Made by a program: the position numbers and the translations under genes. From positions 62,001-126,000 of the forward strand of contig NZ_VCNG01000010.1 of the NCBI RefSeq assembly GCF_006227205.1: a stretch of 64,000 bases of DNA, read 5' to 3'. Of this stretch, positions 36,143-43,969 are shown piece after piece. The first letter of the stretch is position 1, and every line of letters starts with the position of its first letter. Origin of the DNA: Pseudomonas sp. ICMP22404 (lineage in GTDB: Bacteria > Pseudomonadota > Gammaproteobacteria > Pseudomonadales > Pseudomonadaceae). The notes beneath the pieces are model-generated. The model was given only the letters and a program-made list of their open reading frames with translations. It had not been told where the DNA came from and searched no databases.

Positions 36143-36310
36143 ATGCCCTGGTATGCCTGGCTGATTTTGATCGTTGCAATCGGCTCGATCGTCGGAGGCC
36201 TGATGATGCTGCGCGACACCGCCAACAAGGTCGAACTGACTGATGAGCAACGCAAGCGCGTGGCCGAGAGGAATGCAGAGATGGATGCGAAGGAGGCCAA
36301 GGATCGTTGA
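36143..36310 (+). CDS. DUF2897-like small membrane protein
   Basis: A 55-residue protein with one N-terminal helix (about 3-22, WYAWLILIVAIGSIVGGLMM) and a charged coil tail (LTDEQRKRVAERNAEMDAKEAKD). It matches the DUF2897 pattern of short bitopic proteins. Start at 36,143 follows AAGGAGA by 6 bases. Function unknown; divergent from kdp. Confidence 0.82.
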   Translation: MPWYAWLILIVAIGSIVGGLMMLRDTANKVELTDEQRKRVAERNAEMDAKEAKDR

Positions 36311-36334
36311 TGGCTTGAGCTGCGCACCGCTTTT

Positions 36335-36381
36335 TTGTGGCGAGGGGATTTAGCGAAACGTCGCACCGCCCCTCGCCACAA
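36335..36381. repeat. Family-2 inverted repeat (short)
   Basis: Arms TTGTGGCGAGGGG (36,335-36,347) and CCCCTCGCCACAA (36,369-36,381) enclose 21 bp. It shares the GTGGCGAGGGGATTTA start with the element at 27,715 and lies at the end of the next gene, possibly acting as a terminator-like hairpin. Confidence 0.8.
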
Positions 36382-36389
36382 AGGAAGTG

Positions 36390-37241
36390 TTATTTCTCCC
36401 AATCCGCCTTGGCAATCTGCAAGCCATGCAGCCCCTTGTACGCAGCCCGTTCGGGCTGGCTCCAGCCTTCGAGTAACGCATCTTCCAACCGATAGATCTC
36501 CACGCCCAGCGGACGACAGACGCTGAGCGGATCCTGAGCATCCGGCCCCCACATCGCCAACGACAGGTCACCGCCAGGGCAGGTGGATAAGGCGCATAGC
36601 AGATCGATCTCGGCAAAAAACTCCAGGTAGTCGCCCTTCTGCGCCGGACAGGCCTTCATGAAGTACATGTCGTCATGGTTGAGCCCGGTGCACTGGAAAA
36701 TATTCAGCACATCGTGCACGTCGAACTCCGTAAGACCGTGAGGCAATACCGCACGGGTCAGGTTCGAATGACAGTGATGATGGAAATCCTCACCGGTCAG
36801 CATCCTGTTCACGTAGGGGTCACAACGGGTTCCCAGCAAATCGTGTAGCCGCCCGCCATGCTCGTCGATGCCGTAGCCGGCCAAGCTGTCATCGGTGATG
36901 GTCACCAGGGGTCTCAAAAAAGGCAGGTTCGACCAGAGCCGGTCATGAGTGCTGACATGAGCACCTTGCAGCTGCCGAGTGCGCGCCGCCCACAAGCGCT
37001 CCCGCGGATCGTGAGCGTTCCAAACGTTGAAATCGCCTACTTGCGGACCTACCGGGGTGGTGACGCGAAACACGTGGCCGGCCGGCACATGCCAGGCACG
37101 ACCGGTGCGGATCGGCACCTCGAACTGCTTGATCAGTGTGCGTTTGTCCTGCTCGGCGCGGATGCGGTCGTAGAAGGGCTTGTCCACCTGCAGGGCCGAG
37201 CCTTTGCTGACTTGGTAGGCGGCTGGGTAGTCTTTGTACAT
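36390..37241 (-). CDS. Urea carboxylase-associated family protein (DUF1989)
   Basis: A 283-residue protein of the DUF1989 / urea-carboxylase-associated family. Recognisable blocks are VPAGHVFRV, GDFNVWNAHD, CDPYVNRMLTG with the His-rich HHHCHSN, and NIFQCTGLNHDD. The His/Cys pattern suggests metal binding. Relatives are found with urea carboxylase or guanidine metabolism genes, but none are near here, so it is an orphan member. It is the last core-like gene before the AT-rich block begins. Confidence 0.85.
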   Translation of the reverse strand: MYKDYPAAYQVSKGSALQVDKPFYDRIRAEQDKRTLIKQFEVPIRTGRAWHVPAGHVFRVTTPVGPQVGDFNVWNAHDPRERLWAARTRQLQGAHVSTHDRLWSNLPFLRPLVTITDDSLAGYGIDEHGGRLHDLLGTRCDPYVNRMLTGEDFHHHCHSNLTRAVLPHGLTEFDVHDVLNIFQCTGLNHDDMYFMKACPAQKGDYLEFFAEIDLLCALSTCPGGDLSLAMWGPDAQDPLSVCRPLGVEIYRLEDALLEGWSQPERAAYKGLHGLQIAKADWEK

Positions 37242-37340
37242 GGCATTTGACCCTCATATCCAACGGTTGGGCGAGTAGCGTTCTCTTAAGATAGCTTTGC
37301 CCGCGTCCCGTCTCCGGGGCGCAGAGAACCGATATACTGC

Positions 37341-38984
37341 TCAGATATTCCCGAAATTTACACAACAGTAATCCATCTCGCCCTTCTTCTGCACCGGTCG
37401 GAATTGACTTGGCACCCATTCGCAGCGCGTAATCAGGCCCGGGCTATTCAACCCTTTTAGAAATGGCAACAGCCTGCCATTACTTAAATCGCCCCCATAG
37501 CCATACTCAGATACGTAGAGCACGTGGATCGGTTTCTTGTCGTTTAAAAAGGCAAAATACGTCATGTGATCCACGACGACGTTCTCCGCCGATCTAGCAG
37601 GGATGCCACACGATTCCCCCAATCTTCTGATCGAGTCCAAATGGTCCCGAACGCCCAACACCGGAATCGAAAGTGGCTGCCCGGGCAAGCTCGATTGGGC
37701 GGAGGAGGAATTGCGTACTACGGCGGGGGTCACGAGGATCAGCAGCGTAGTCATCGAGACTACTGACAACACCATCAATAACGAATAAGCAAATAGCGCG
37801 GGTGTATTACCTAGCTTCGCTGGATGTCTGGAATGCATCAACAAAGCAGCGACGATGATGGACGCCGGCACGAATTGTAGGCCCGCATAAAAATTTTGCA
37901 GGTTGTAAAAAAAAGCGTTGATTACATCCGCGCCGATCAGGAGAAGTGCAAGCACGACAGGGCCACACGCTTGCCGGCGAACCAAGTGCAACAAAAACAC
38001 CCAGATACCGAGAATATGAGTTCCTATTACGAATGCATACAGAGAGTAATAAATGGCTAGATTAATATAGGGTAGGGATTTAACGCCATCAGCTATAGGA
38101 GGCAGCCAGCCTGATTGAAAATTAGCACTGAAAATCAAATGCGCCAACATCCGACCGGGAAAGCTGATCAAGTTGTTATAGGCGGCGCTAACAAACGCAA
38201 TGGGCGAGGAGAACAACATGCTGGGCAACAAAGTGTTCGCCGCCAACATTTTTTGAATACTCGGTGCATCCTGACACTCCGCCAACGCACTGAAATATTG
38301 AAAGAGCTTAACACATAGAACCACTCCAAATAACAGTAGACCATAGCGAACCACCTTATGATACGTCGCAGTTGCCAACCATACAGCCGTGAGCGCGAAC
38401 GGCATATAGAACATGCTTTTCGGGTGGGAATAGAAAAAAATTGAGAGCAATAACGCCAACCCCAGGGCCATCGCAGCCTGGGCACTCGTAGACCTCGGTG
38501 ACCTGGAAAAAAGCGCTAATGAACAAAGCATCAAAATCGTCAGCATCAACAACTGTTCAGGACGTGCCATAACCCACAGATAGGGCAGAACACCTAATGA
38601 AGCTACTGCAACCAACCCAGCGAAACGTTGAAGAGCACCCTCCGAATCACACGTCTGTTTCAGGCACCAATAAGCAAGCAGAGCAAACCAAACCAGTGAT
38701 AAGAAAATTCCGCTCACTCTCAGCCCCATAGGGCCAAGGTGGGCATATAATCCCGATAACACCACACCGGCGGGATAAAATATCCATGAAACTGCCCGCC
38801 CCGCCGTAGTGGTGCATTGCGGATAAAGAGTAACCGCATCCCCTCCCTCCAGGAAGAGTCTGGCAATTCTAAACTTAGTCATTACTTCATCGGAGTAAAC
38901 CGGAAGAAAAAAACCACTTAGCAGAGTTCCAAAAAATAACACCAAAACAACAACAGGGACTACCTTACCTACAACAGCTCTCAT
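37341..38984 (-). CDS. GT-C-like polytopic membrane glycosyltransferase
   Basis: A 547-residue protein with about ten or more hydrophobic helices and a soluble C-terminal domain of about 120 residues. The first periplasmic loop carries PVYSDEVMTKFRIARLFLEGG, a D-E pair at the place where GT39/ArnT-type (GT-C) enzymes have their catalytic acid. These enzymes take a sugar from undecaprenyl phosphate and attach it in the periplasm. The gene is much more AT-rich than its left neighbours. The ATG at 38,984 is chosen; a TTG 15 codons upstream is possible. It is separated from the plus-strand cassette by a transposase relic, and I infer that it completes that cassette. It could also be a polymerase-like or other membrane protein. 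Confidence 0.65.
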   Translation of the reverse strand: MRAVVGKVVPVVVLVLFFGTLLSGFFLPVYSDEVMTKFRIARLFLEGGDAVTLYPQCTTTAGRAVSWIFYPAGVVLSGLYAHLGPMGLRVSGIFLSLVWFALLAYWCLKQTCDSEGALQRFAGLVAVASLGVLPYLWVMARPEQLLMLTILMLCSLALFSRSPRSTSAQAAMALGLALLLSIFFYSHPKSMFYMPFALTAVWLATATYHKVVRYGLLLFGVVLCVKLFQYFSALAECQDAPSIQKMLAANTLLPSMLFSSPIAFVSAAYNNLISFPGRMLAHLIFSANFQSGWLPPIADGVKSLPYINLAIYYSLYAFVIGTHILGIWVFLLHLVRRQACGPVVLALLLIGADVINAFFYNLQNFYAGLQFVPASIIVAALLMHSRHPAKLGNTPALFAYSLLMVLSVVSMTTLLILVTPAVVRNSSSAQSSLPGQPLSIPVLGVRDHLDSIRRLGESCGIPARSAENVVVDHMTYFAFLNDKKPIHVLYVSEYGYGGDLSNGRLLPFLKGLNSPGLITRCEWVPSQFRPVQKKGEMDYCCVNFGNI

Positions 38985-39124
38985 TCGCTCACACCTATTT
39001 AAATACCAACGAAGCCCTATCTTGGCCAATAAAACCCATAACCTGCAGCAACGATAGCTCGAACTCTACGCTTAATCCTACACTGCAAACTACCCACCAA
39101 GAATCTTTCTCCTCAAGGGGCGGT

Positions 39125-39437
39125 CTTAGTGATGCCTGCGACATTGGCCACTGTGTTCACCACGCTGAGCACCAAGCCTGACTCGTCGTCGGCCACGAGT
39201 GAGCTTTGGCTCCGACATAGTACTGGCTACCCTGCCTGGTTTGGTGCCTCTTTGGGTCGCGTTCCCCATCTTTGTTCCTCGTGGAACTGGGCGCATGATT
39301 CCGCGTTCCGTCAATGATGATGTCTTGACGCGACGACAAACCACGGTCTCCAATAGCCATTCATCACGCCAAGAGCTTCGCTCACCAGCTGGTCTGCTTG
39401 CGCTTGCCAGCGTGCTCGGCTTTGGCAAAGGTCATTT
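39125..39437 (-). pseudogene. Decayed IS5-family transposase
   Basis: Three pieces of one IS5-type transposase are spread over different minus-strand frames. The N-terminus MTFAKAEHAGKRKQT starts at 39,435 and stops at 39,382. A middle piece (about 39,160-39,360) reads IIDGTRNHAPSSTRNKDGE and then HQTRQGSQYYVGAKAH, matching IDATxINAPSSTKNK...HQTKKGNQYYFGMKAH of intact enzymes. A third piece (39,125-39,178) reads GLVLSVVNTVANVAGIT. About 100 residues between the first and second pieces are missing. The region 38,985-39,815 contains no intact gene; 39,530-39,780 has a minus-strand open frame of about 80 codons that I cannot identify. Confidence 0.75.
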
Positions 39438-39815
39438 TTTCCTCATCGAAAAAACTCGGCGTCTGATGTTCGGGGATTTTGCCAAGCGAGAAAGTCTTTT
39501 CCAGAGCTTCCCTGACGAGCTCCACGTCACATCACCGCCGGCCAATGCGCACCTTCCATCGAACATTCGAAAAAAGCTTCTTCCTCATCGCGTCGAGAGG
39601 GTTGATCACGACCGCCTGAGGAGGAGGCTGCCGTTCCTTGGAAATCCCCGGCAGGGATACATTGATTGCGGCGGCAAAATTTGTCGGTATTGCACAGAAA
39701 CGGGGCCAACGCTCACAAGCAGTGACACCTGCTGCCCCATCGTCTAAAATTTCCGTCTTTATAACCGAAGCGACCTATCATCGTACAAAATCCAATGGTC
39801 AGGGCGAGGCTCCAG

Positions 39816-40766
39816 GTGATTGATAAAACCGTTTCAGTTAGCTTAGTTGTACCCGTTTATAAAAGCGCAAGTACACTTCCGGAGTTTTACGCACGGGCAA
39901 GCGCCACACTCGATCAGATTTGCAACGATTGGGAAATAATTCTAATCGATGATGCGAGTCCGGATCAGACCTGGTGCGCCGCTCTGACACTTCACGAAAA
40001 AGATCCCAGAATCAAGATTGTTCGCTTCGCGAAGAACAAAGGGCAACAACATGCTACGCTTTGCGGCATCACCTATGCGCGCAAACGCTTTGTCGTTACT
40101 ATCGATGATGACCTACAGTGCTTCCCTGAAGATCTTCCCTTGTTCATTGACCTACTTCAAGCTGGTTCGCATGTCGTCATTGGAAAGATTCCCAAGGCTG
40201 AAAAACAGCACAGCGCCTGGCGTAATTTGGCATCTCGCCTCAACCAAAAACTGATTAGCAAGATACTTGGCAAGCCGACCAGTTTCGGCCTCTCGAGTTA
40301 TAGAGCGATGAGCCAACAAGTGGCAAAGCAACTCGCCCGATATCAAGGTTCACACCCGCATGTCGCCGCGATGCTGTTCAACTCCGTGCCAGTAAGCATG
40401 ATGGCTAATGTGACTATTCGCCACGCGTCCCGGGCCGATGGCGGTCCGAGTACCTATACTCTTGGCAAGATGTTCCAAACGCTATCGTTCCTTATCGTCA
40501 ATTACTCACTCCTCCCCCTACGGTATGTCGTGATCTGGGGCTTTTTAGTCAGTGCATCGAGCATTCTGTTTGCTGTTTTTGTTTTGCTTCGAACCCTTCT
40601 GACTGACCATGTGGTACCCGGCTGGGCCTCACTGGCGATCCTGGTCTCATTCCTCGCTGGCAACATTCTTCTGGCCTTGGGCGTGCAAGGCGAATACCTC
40701 GGAAGATTGGTCGAAAACGCAACTGATCTTGGTCAGTTTCCAATTATTGAAGAGCACGTAGAATAA
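39816..40766 (+). CDS. Polyprenyl-phosphate glycosyltransferase (GT2, ArnC/GtrB-like)
   Basis: A 316-residue GT2 enzyme. The N-terminal GT-A domain begins VSVSLVVPVYKSASTLPEF, with DDA in IILIDDASPD and the DxD-type motif TIDDDLQ. The C-terminus has two transmembrane helices (about 230-260 and 270-295) and ends in GVQGEYLGRLVENA, a layout shared with ArnC, GtrB and DPM1. These enzymes attach a sugar to undecaprenyl phosphate on the cytoplasmic face. The GTG at 39,816 has GAGG 6 bases upstream; an ATG at 39,795 lacks a ribosome site. The next gene begins 3 bp after its stop. Confidence 0.88.
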   Translation: MIDKTVSVSLVVPVYKSASTLPEFYARASATLDQICNDWEIILIDDASPDQTWCAALTLHEKDPRIKIVRFAKNKGQQHATLCGITYARKRFVVTIDDDLQCFPEDLPLFIDLLQAGSHVVIGKIPKAEKQHSAWRNLASRLNQKLISKILGKPTSFGLSSYRAMSQQVAKQLARYQGSHPHVAAMLFNSVPVSMMANVTIRHASRADGGPSTYTLGKMFQTLSFLIVNYSLLPLRYVVIWGFLVSASSILFAVFVLLRTLLTDHVVPGWASLAILVSFLAGNILLALGVQGEYLGRLVENATDLGQFPIIEEHVE

Positions 40767-40768
40767 CA

Positions 40769-41665
40769 ATGACATCTGCCTACCGCGTCATGGATTATTT
40801 CCCTGCTGAGCAGGTTTTAAACAGTGGTACCTTCACGCACCTCGACGAAATTGAAGCCCAAGCACCAGGCGCACTGGTGTATTGTCAGAACTTTCACTAT
40901 CTATATAAAGCACTGAGCATGCCCAATGTGGCCTGCATCCTCTGTCCTGAAAATTTAAAAGATGAAGTATTGGCAACAGAAAAATCAATTGTATTCTGCG
41001 CCGATCCTCGCACTACCTTTTTTCACCTATATAATCGTTTGGTTGAAGAAACTACACGCGAGGCTGAATCAGCACCCACCATTGGTGAAAACTGTACCGT
41101 GCACCCTAGCGCGATCATTTCGCCGTTGGCCAAGCTGGGTAACAATGTCGAAGTTTCAGCAAACGTTGTCATCGAAGGCCCTGTCGAGATCGGAGACAAC
41201 GTTTTCATCGGTTCGAATGCCGTAGTGGGCGCTGAGGGCCTCATCACCCTGCGCAACGCCGACGGAACACTGATGATGGTCAAGCATCAGGGTGGAGTAC
41301 GCATCGGGTCGGGCTGTCAAGTACTCGCTGGCGCGGTGATTGCACGTTCTTTATTCCAGCAACCGACCACCATCCACGATAATTGTCAGATTGGCATCAT
41401 GACCAATATTGGTCACGGCGCGGTGATTGGAAAAAACTGCGTGGTCTCTGGCAACACCGTGGTCGCCGGGCGCTCCCGCTTGGGAGCAGGTGTATGGGTC
41501 GGTGCCTCCTGCTCCATCGCCCAGGGTTTGGTGATAGGGGATGCGGTACAAATAAAAATGGGCTCGGTGGTTATCAGCGACATCGCACCACATAGCGTTG
41601 TGTCCGGAAACTTCGCTATCAATCATAGGGCGAACATGACGGCCCATCTGGGGAGATTGAAGTGA
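40769..41665 (+). CDS. LpxD-like hexapeptide-repeat N-acyltransferase
   Basis: A 298-residue protein with an LpxD-type layout: an N-terminal domain (about 1-100), then a left-handed beta helix of hexapeptide repeats (about 105-285; for example IGENCTVHPSAIISPLAKLG and IGDNVFIGSN). LpxD transfers a hydroxyacyl chain from acyl carrier protein to a UDP-amino sugar. Here the neighbour genes provide an aminotransferase and a private acyl carrier protein, so I infer that it N-acylates an amino sugar other than lipid A glucosamine. The normal lpxD lies elsewhere in Pseudomonas. It overlaps the next gene by TGATG. Confidence 0.82.
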   Translation: MTSAYRVMDYFPAEQVLNSGTFTHLDEIEAQAPGALVYCQNFHYLYKALSMPNVACILCPENLKDEVLATEKSIVFCADPRTTFFHLYNRLVEETTREAESAPTIGENCTVHPSAIISPLAKLGNNVEVSANVVIEGPVEIGDNVFIGSNAVVGAEGLITLRNADGTLMMVKHQGGVRIGSGCQVLAGAVIARSLFQQPTTIHDNCQIGIMTNIGHGAVIGKNCVVSGNTVVAGRSRLGAGVWVGASCSIAQGLVIGDAVQIKMGSVVISDIAPHSVVSGNFAINHRANMTAHLGRLK

Positions 41666-42291
41666 TGCACTCCATTGAACTCTCATTGGGTTTCAAGGGC
41701 AAACGGACTTATGTCCATGGCACCGACATGCTCAACGCCACGATGCAATCCATTATGGATAACACGCCGCACGCACGAGTCGAAAAGCTCGATTTCAAAA
41801 TAGGCGCAATGACTAGCCATTTGCTCAATTGTTATTGGTGGCCAAAATCCACTCTCCAGGCACCAGCGGGTAAAGCTATCGCTAGCTTCACCTTTCACCT
41901 CGATGGTGTTGAACATGAGGGTAAATTGACTGAAGCCGAAGGATTTGCCGAAGATCGACGCGCCTATGACGAGTCACTGATAGAAAGCAACAGCCAATAC
42001 TCCAATGCTAAGCATTCGATTAGCCTGACGAGCATGCCAGAAGGCTTTTCTTCGATAGAAGTGCTGATAGCCCTAAACAAGGTGTTACATCTCAAAGAAC
42101 TGCGCCTGCCCACCAATAGCCAGTGGGTTTTCTGTCGCTGGGAAAGCCCCAAATGGCCGTTGAACCATGACTTGAGCGGGGCAGAGCTGACACTGGAGCA
42201 AACGCTCGGGACTCGATTGACCCGCAGCAACATTCAGCTCAACGCAGAGCACATCGGGACAATCTACTTCAGTGCCCTCAACGTCGAGTAG
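41665..42291 (+). CDS. Unrecognised 208-residue protein of the acyl-sugar cassette
   Basis: A soluble protein of 208 residues with no signal peptide or membrane helix. It seems to have two similar-sized halves (KRTYVHGTDMLNATMQ... and LPTNSQWVFCRWE...), and the ending AEHIGTIYFSALNVE has the feel of a hot-dog fold, so a thioester-handling enzyme (dehydratase or thioesterase type) is possible but unproven. Translation is probably coupled to the LpxD-like gene through TGATG. It always occurs here between the acyltransferase and the carrier protein, which points to acyl-chain supply or transfer. The 264-bp gap after it has no clear gene. Confidence 0.7.
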   Translation: MHSIELSLGFKGKRTYVHGTDMLNATMQSIMDNTPHARVEKLDFKIGAMTSHLLNCYWWPKSTLQAPAGKAIASFTFHLDGVEHEGKLTEAEGFAEDRRAYDESLIESNSQYSNAKHSISLTSMPEGFSSIEVLIALNKVLHLKELRLPTNSQWVFCRWESPKWPLNHDLSGAELTLEQTLGTRLTRSNIQLNAEHIGTIYFSALNVE

Positions 42292-42555
42292 CTTTTTCCG
42301 ACCGGCATATGAGATTGGATCAGGACCACCTTGGCAAGCCTATGACGCAGGCCCCGTGGCTCTTTCGCCTCCATGGGTTGTGTCATTCTGCAGATAGCAA
42401 CAAGGAGCACCCTGTGCCGTATGGATTGTGGCAAAATCTCCATCGTTGAATTCAATTGCCGCAGACAATCTCGTCTACCGCTAGTAATTCCAACCAACCC
42501 CGAGCAGTACAAGCGCACCACCGGGGTGACTACGATTCCTGAGGAAATACTACCT

Positions 42556-42798
42556 ATGTCCAAGACAAAAGAAAAAATCATCGAAATTATTGCCAAAACG
42601 AATATTGTAGCTGACGCCTCGATGCTGCGCGATAACATTAACTTGGCCGATCAGGGGATTGATTCTATGGACATATTCACTATTATGCTAGCTATCCAAG
42701 ATTATTATGAGATTCAGATACCTGACTCGGACATCGAGAGTCTTCTCAGCATAAATGATCTGACCCACTACATAGAGTCAAAACAAGAACTGCAATAG
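42556..42798 (+). CDS. Acyl carrier protein (cassette-specific)
   Basis: An 80-residue carrier protein. Ser37 in GIDSMD is the phosphopantetheine attachment site, followed by the usual helix II and an acidic helix (IQIPDSDIESLLSINDLTHYIES). It differs clearly from the housekeeping AcpP motif (GADSLD), so it is probably a dedicated carrier loaded with a specific acyl group. GAGG precedes the ATG by 11 bases; a longer frame upstream is not carrier-like. Confidence 0.88.
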   Translation: MSKTKEKIIEIIAKTNIVADASMLRDNINLADQGIDSMDIFTIMLAIQDYYEIQIPDSDIESLLSINDLTHYIESKQELQ

Positions 42799-42923
42799 TC
42801 ATTACCGTGTAAGGGAGGAACAAATATGTACCCCTCACCTTACGCTGTATTCAAACGCGACAGGATATTCACCCCATGTCTCAGCGCAGTGTTAGTTTCG
42901 CCCCTCAACTTTGAGCAGCCTAT

Positions 42924-43889
42924 ATGCCTGTGATGCTATTTAAAATGTCTATCGCCGTTCTTCTCGGTGTGTTTCTGGTGCAGACGTTCGACCTTAAACT
43001 AACTGCACTAATCGGCGATATTACAGAGTGGCATTATTTTCTTCTGGCGGCTTGCATCCCAATAACCCTAAGCTCATTTTTTTCCGCTAACCGCTGGAAA
43101 GTATTTTTACGCCTTAACTCAATAGATGAAAAATTTGCAACGCTGTGGAAAATAAGTTTGATGTCTCAATTCCAAGGCTTGATTTTTCCATCGACTCAAG
43201 GAGGCGATGCTTTTCGTATATTTCACATCGAACGCCGTCATCCAAATAAGCAGGGTTTGGCGGGCAGCACGGTAATCATTGAACGCATGATGGGGCTTTT
43301 GGTGTTATGTGCCTGTACTCTTTCAGCCCTACCTTTCTTGCCTGTATCCAAGGAATCTACTTCACTCATCATTACCGTCGGTACCATCAGTAGTCTAGCG
43401 GTAGGCGCCCAACTTTTCCTCATCAGCAAAAAAATCTATAGACTTTATAATCACTTCACCATTAAAAACGCAACCCTTTCTCGCTTACTAAGGTATATAC
43501 AGAATCTCCATGCAAGCATGGTGAACTTCCCCTATCGGCGAGCACTTAGATCATCGTTACTTTATATTTTTTGCTATCAGATTTCTTTGATATCAGTGGT
43601 GTATCTAGTATTTCGATCGTATGGCTATGATATTCCCTTCGTACAACATTTTGCGCTCTATCCTGTTATCGCGATCCTGACCATGATCCCTATAACCATA
43701 GGTGGCCTTGGGGTGCGGGAGGGTTTTTTTGTGTATTTCTATAGCCTACTGGGGGTACCTGCAAATATTGCTGTAGGCGCCTCGCTAGCAAATTACGCAA
43801 TTATGGCGCTGATCCCATCCGCTCTCGGTGGAATCATTTACATATTGGATACTGTTCGGGAAAGTCGTCTCAAAAATACAGTAAATTAG
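42924..43889 (+). CDS. Flippase-like membrane protein (LPG synthase TM-type)
   Basis: A 321-residue polytopic protein with about eight helices of the family that includes the MprF flippase domain and AglD (lysylphosphatidylglycerol synthase TM region). Typical blocks are NRWKVFLR, PSTQGGDAFRIFHIERR and IPITIGGLGVREGFFVYFYSLLGV. I infer that it moves the lipid-linked sugar across the inner membrane, the role that ArnE/ArnF play in the aminoarabinose system. Very AT-rich. No ribosome site is obvious except GAG about 8 bases before the ATG. Confidence 0.8.
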   Translation: MPVMLFKMSIAVLLGVFLVQTFDLKLTALIGDITEWHYFLLAACIPITLSSFFSANRWKVFLRLNSIDEKFATLWKISLMSQFQGLIFPSTQGGDAFRIFHIERRHPNKQGLAGSTVIIERMMGLLVLCACTLSALPFLPVSKESTSLIITVGTISSLAVGAQLFLISKKIYRLYNHFTIKNATLSRLLRYIQNLHASMVNFPYRRALRSSLLYIFCYQISLISVVYLVFRSYGYDIPFVQHFALYPVIAILTMIPITIGGLGVREGFFVYFYSLLGVPANIAVGASLANYAIMALIPSALGGIIYILDTVRESRLKNTVN

Positions 43890-43969
43890 CGAAACAGATT
43901 AATGAATCTCAGATCGTATCCGTTTCTTAAATCGGTCTGTTGGAGAGAACTATCACCGGGAGACATGCA

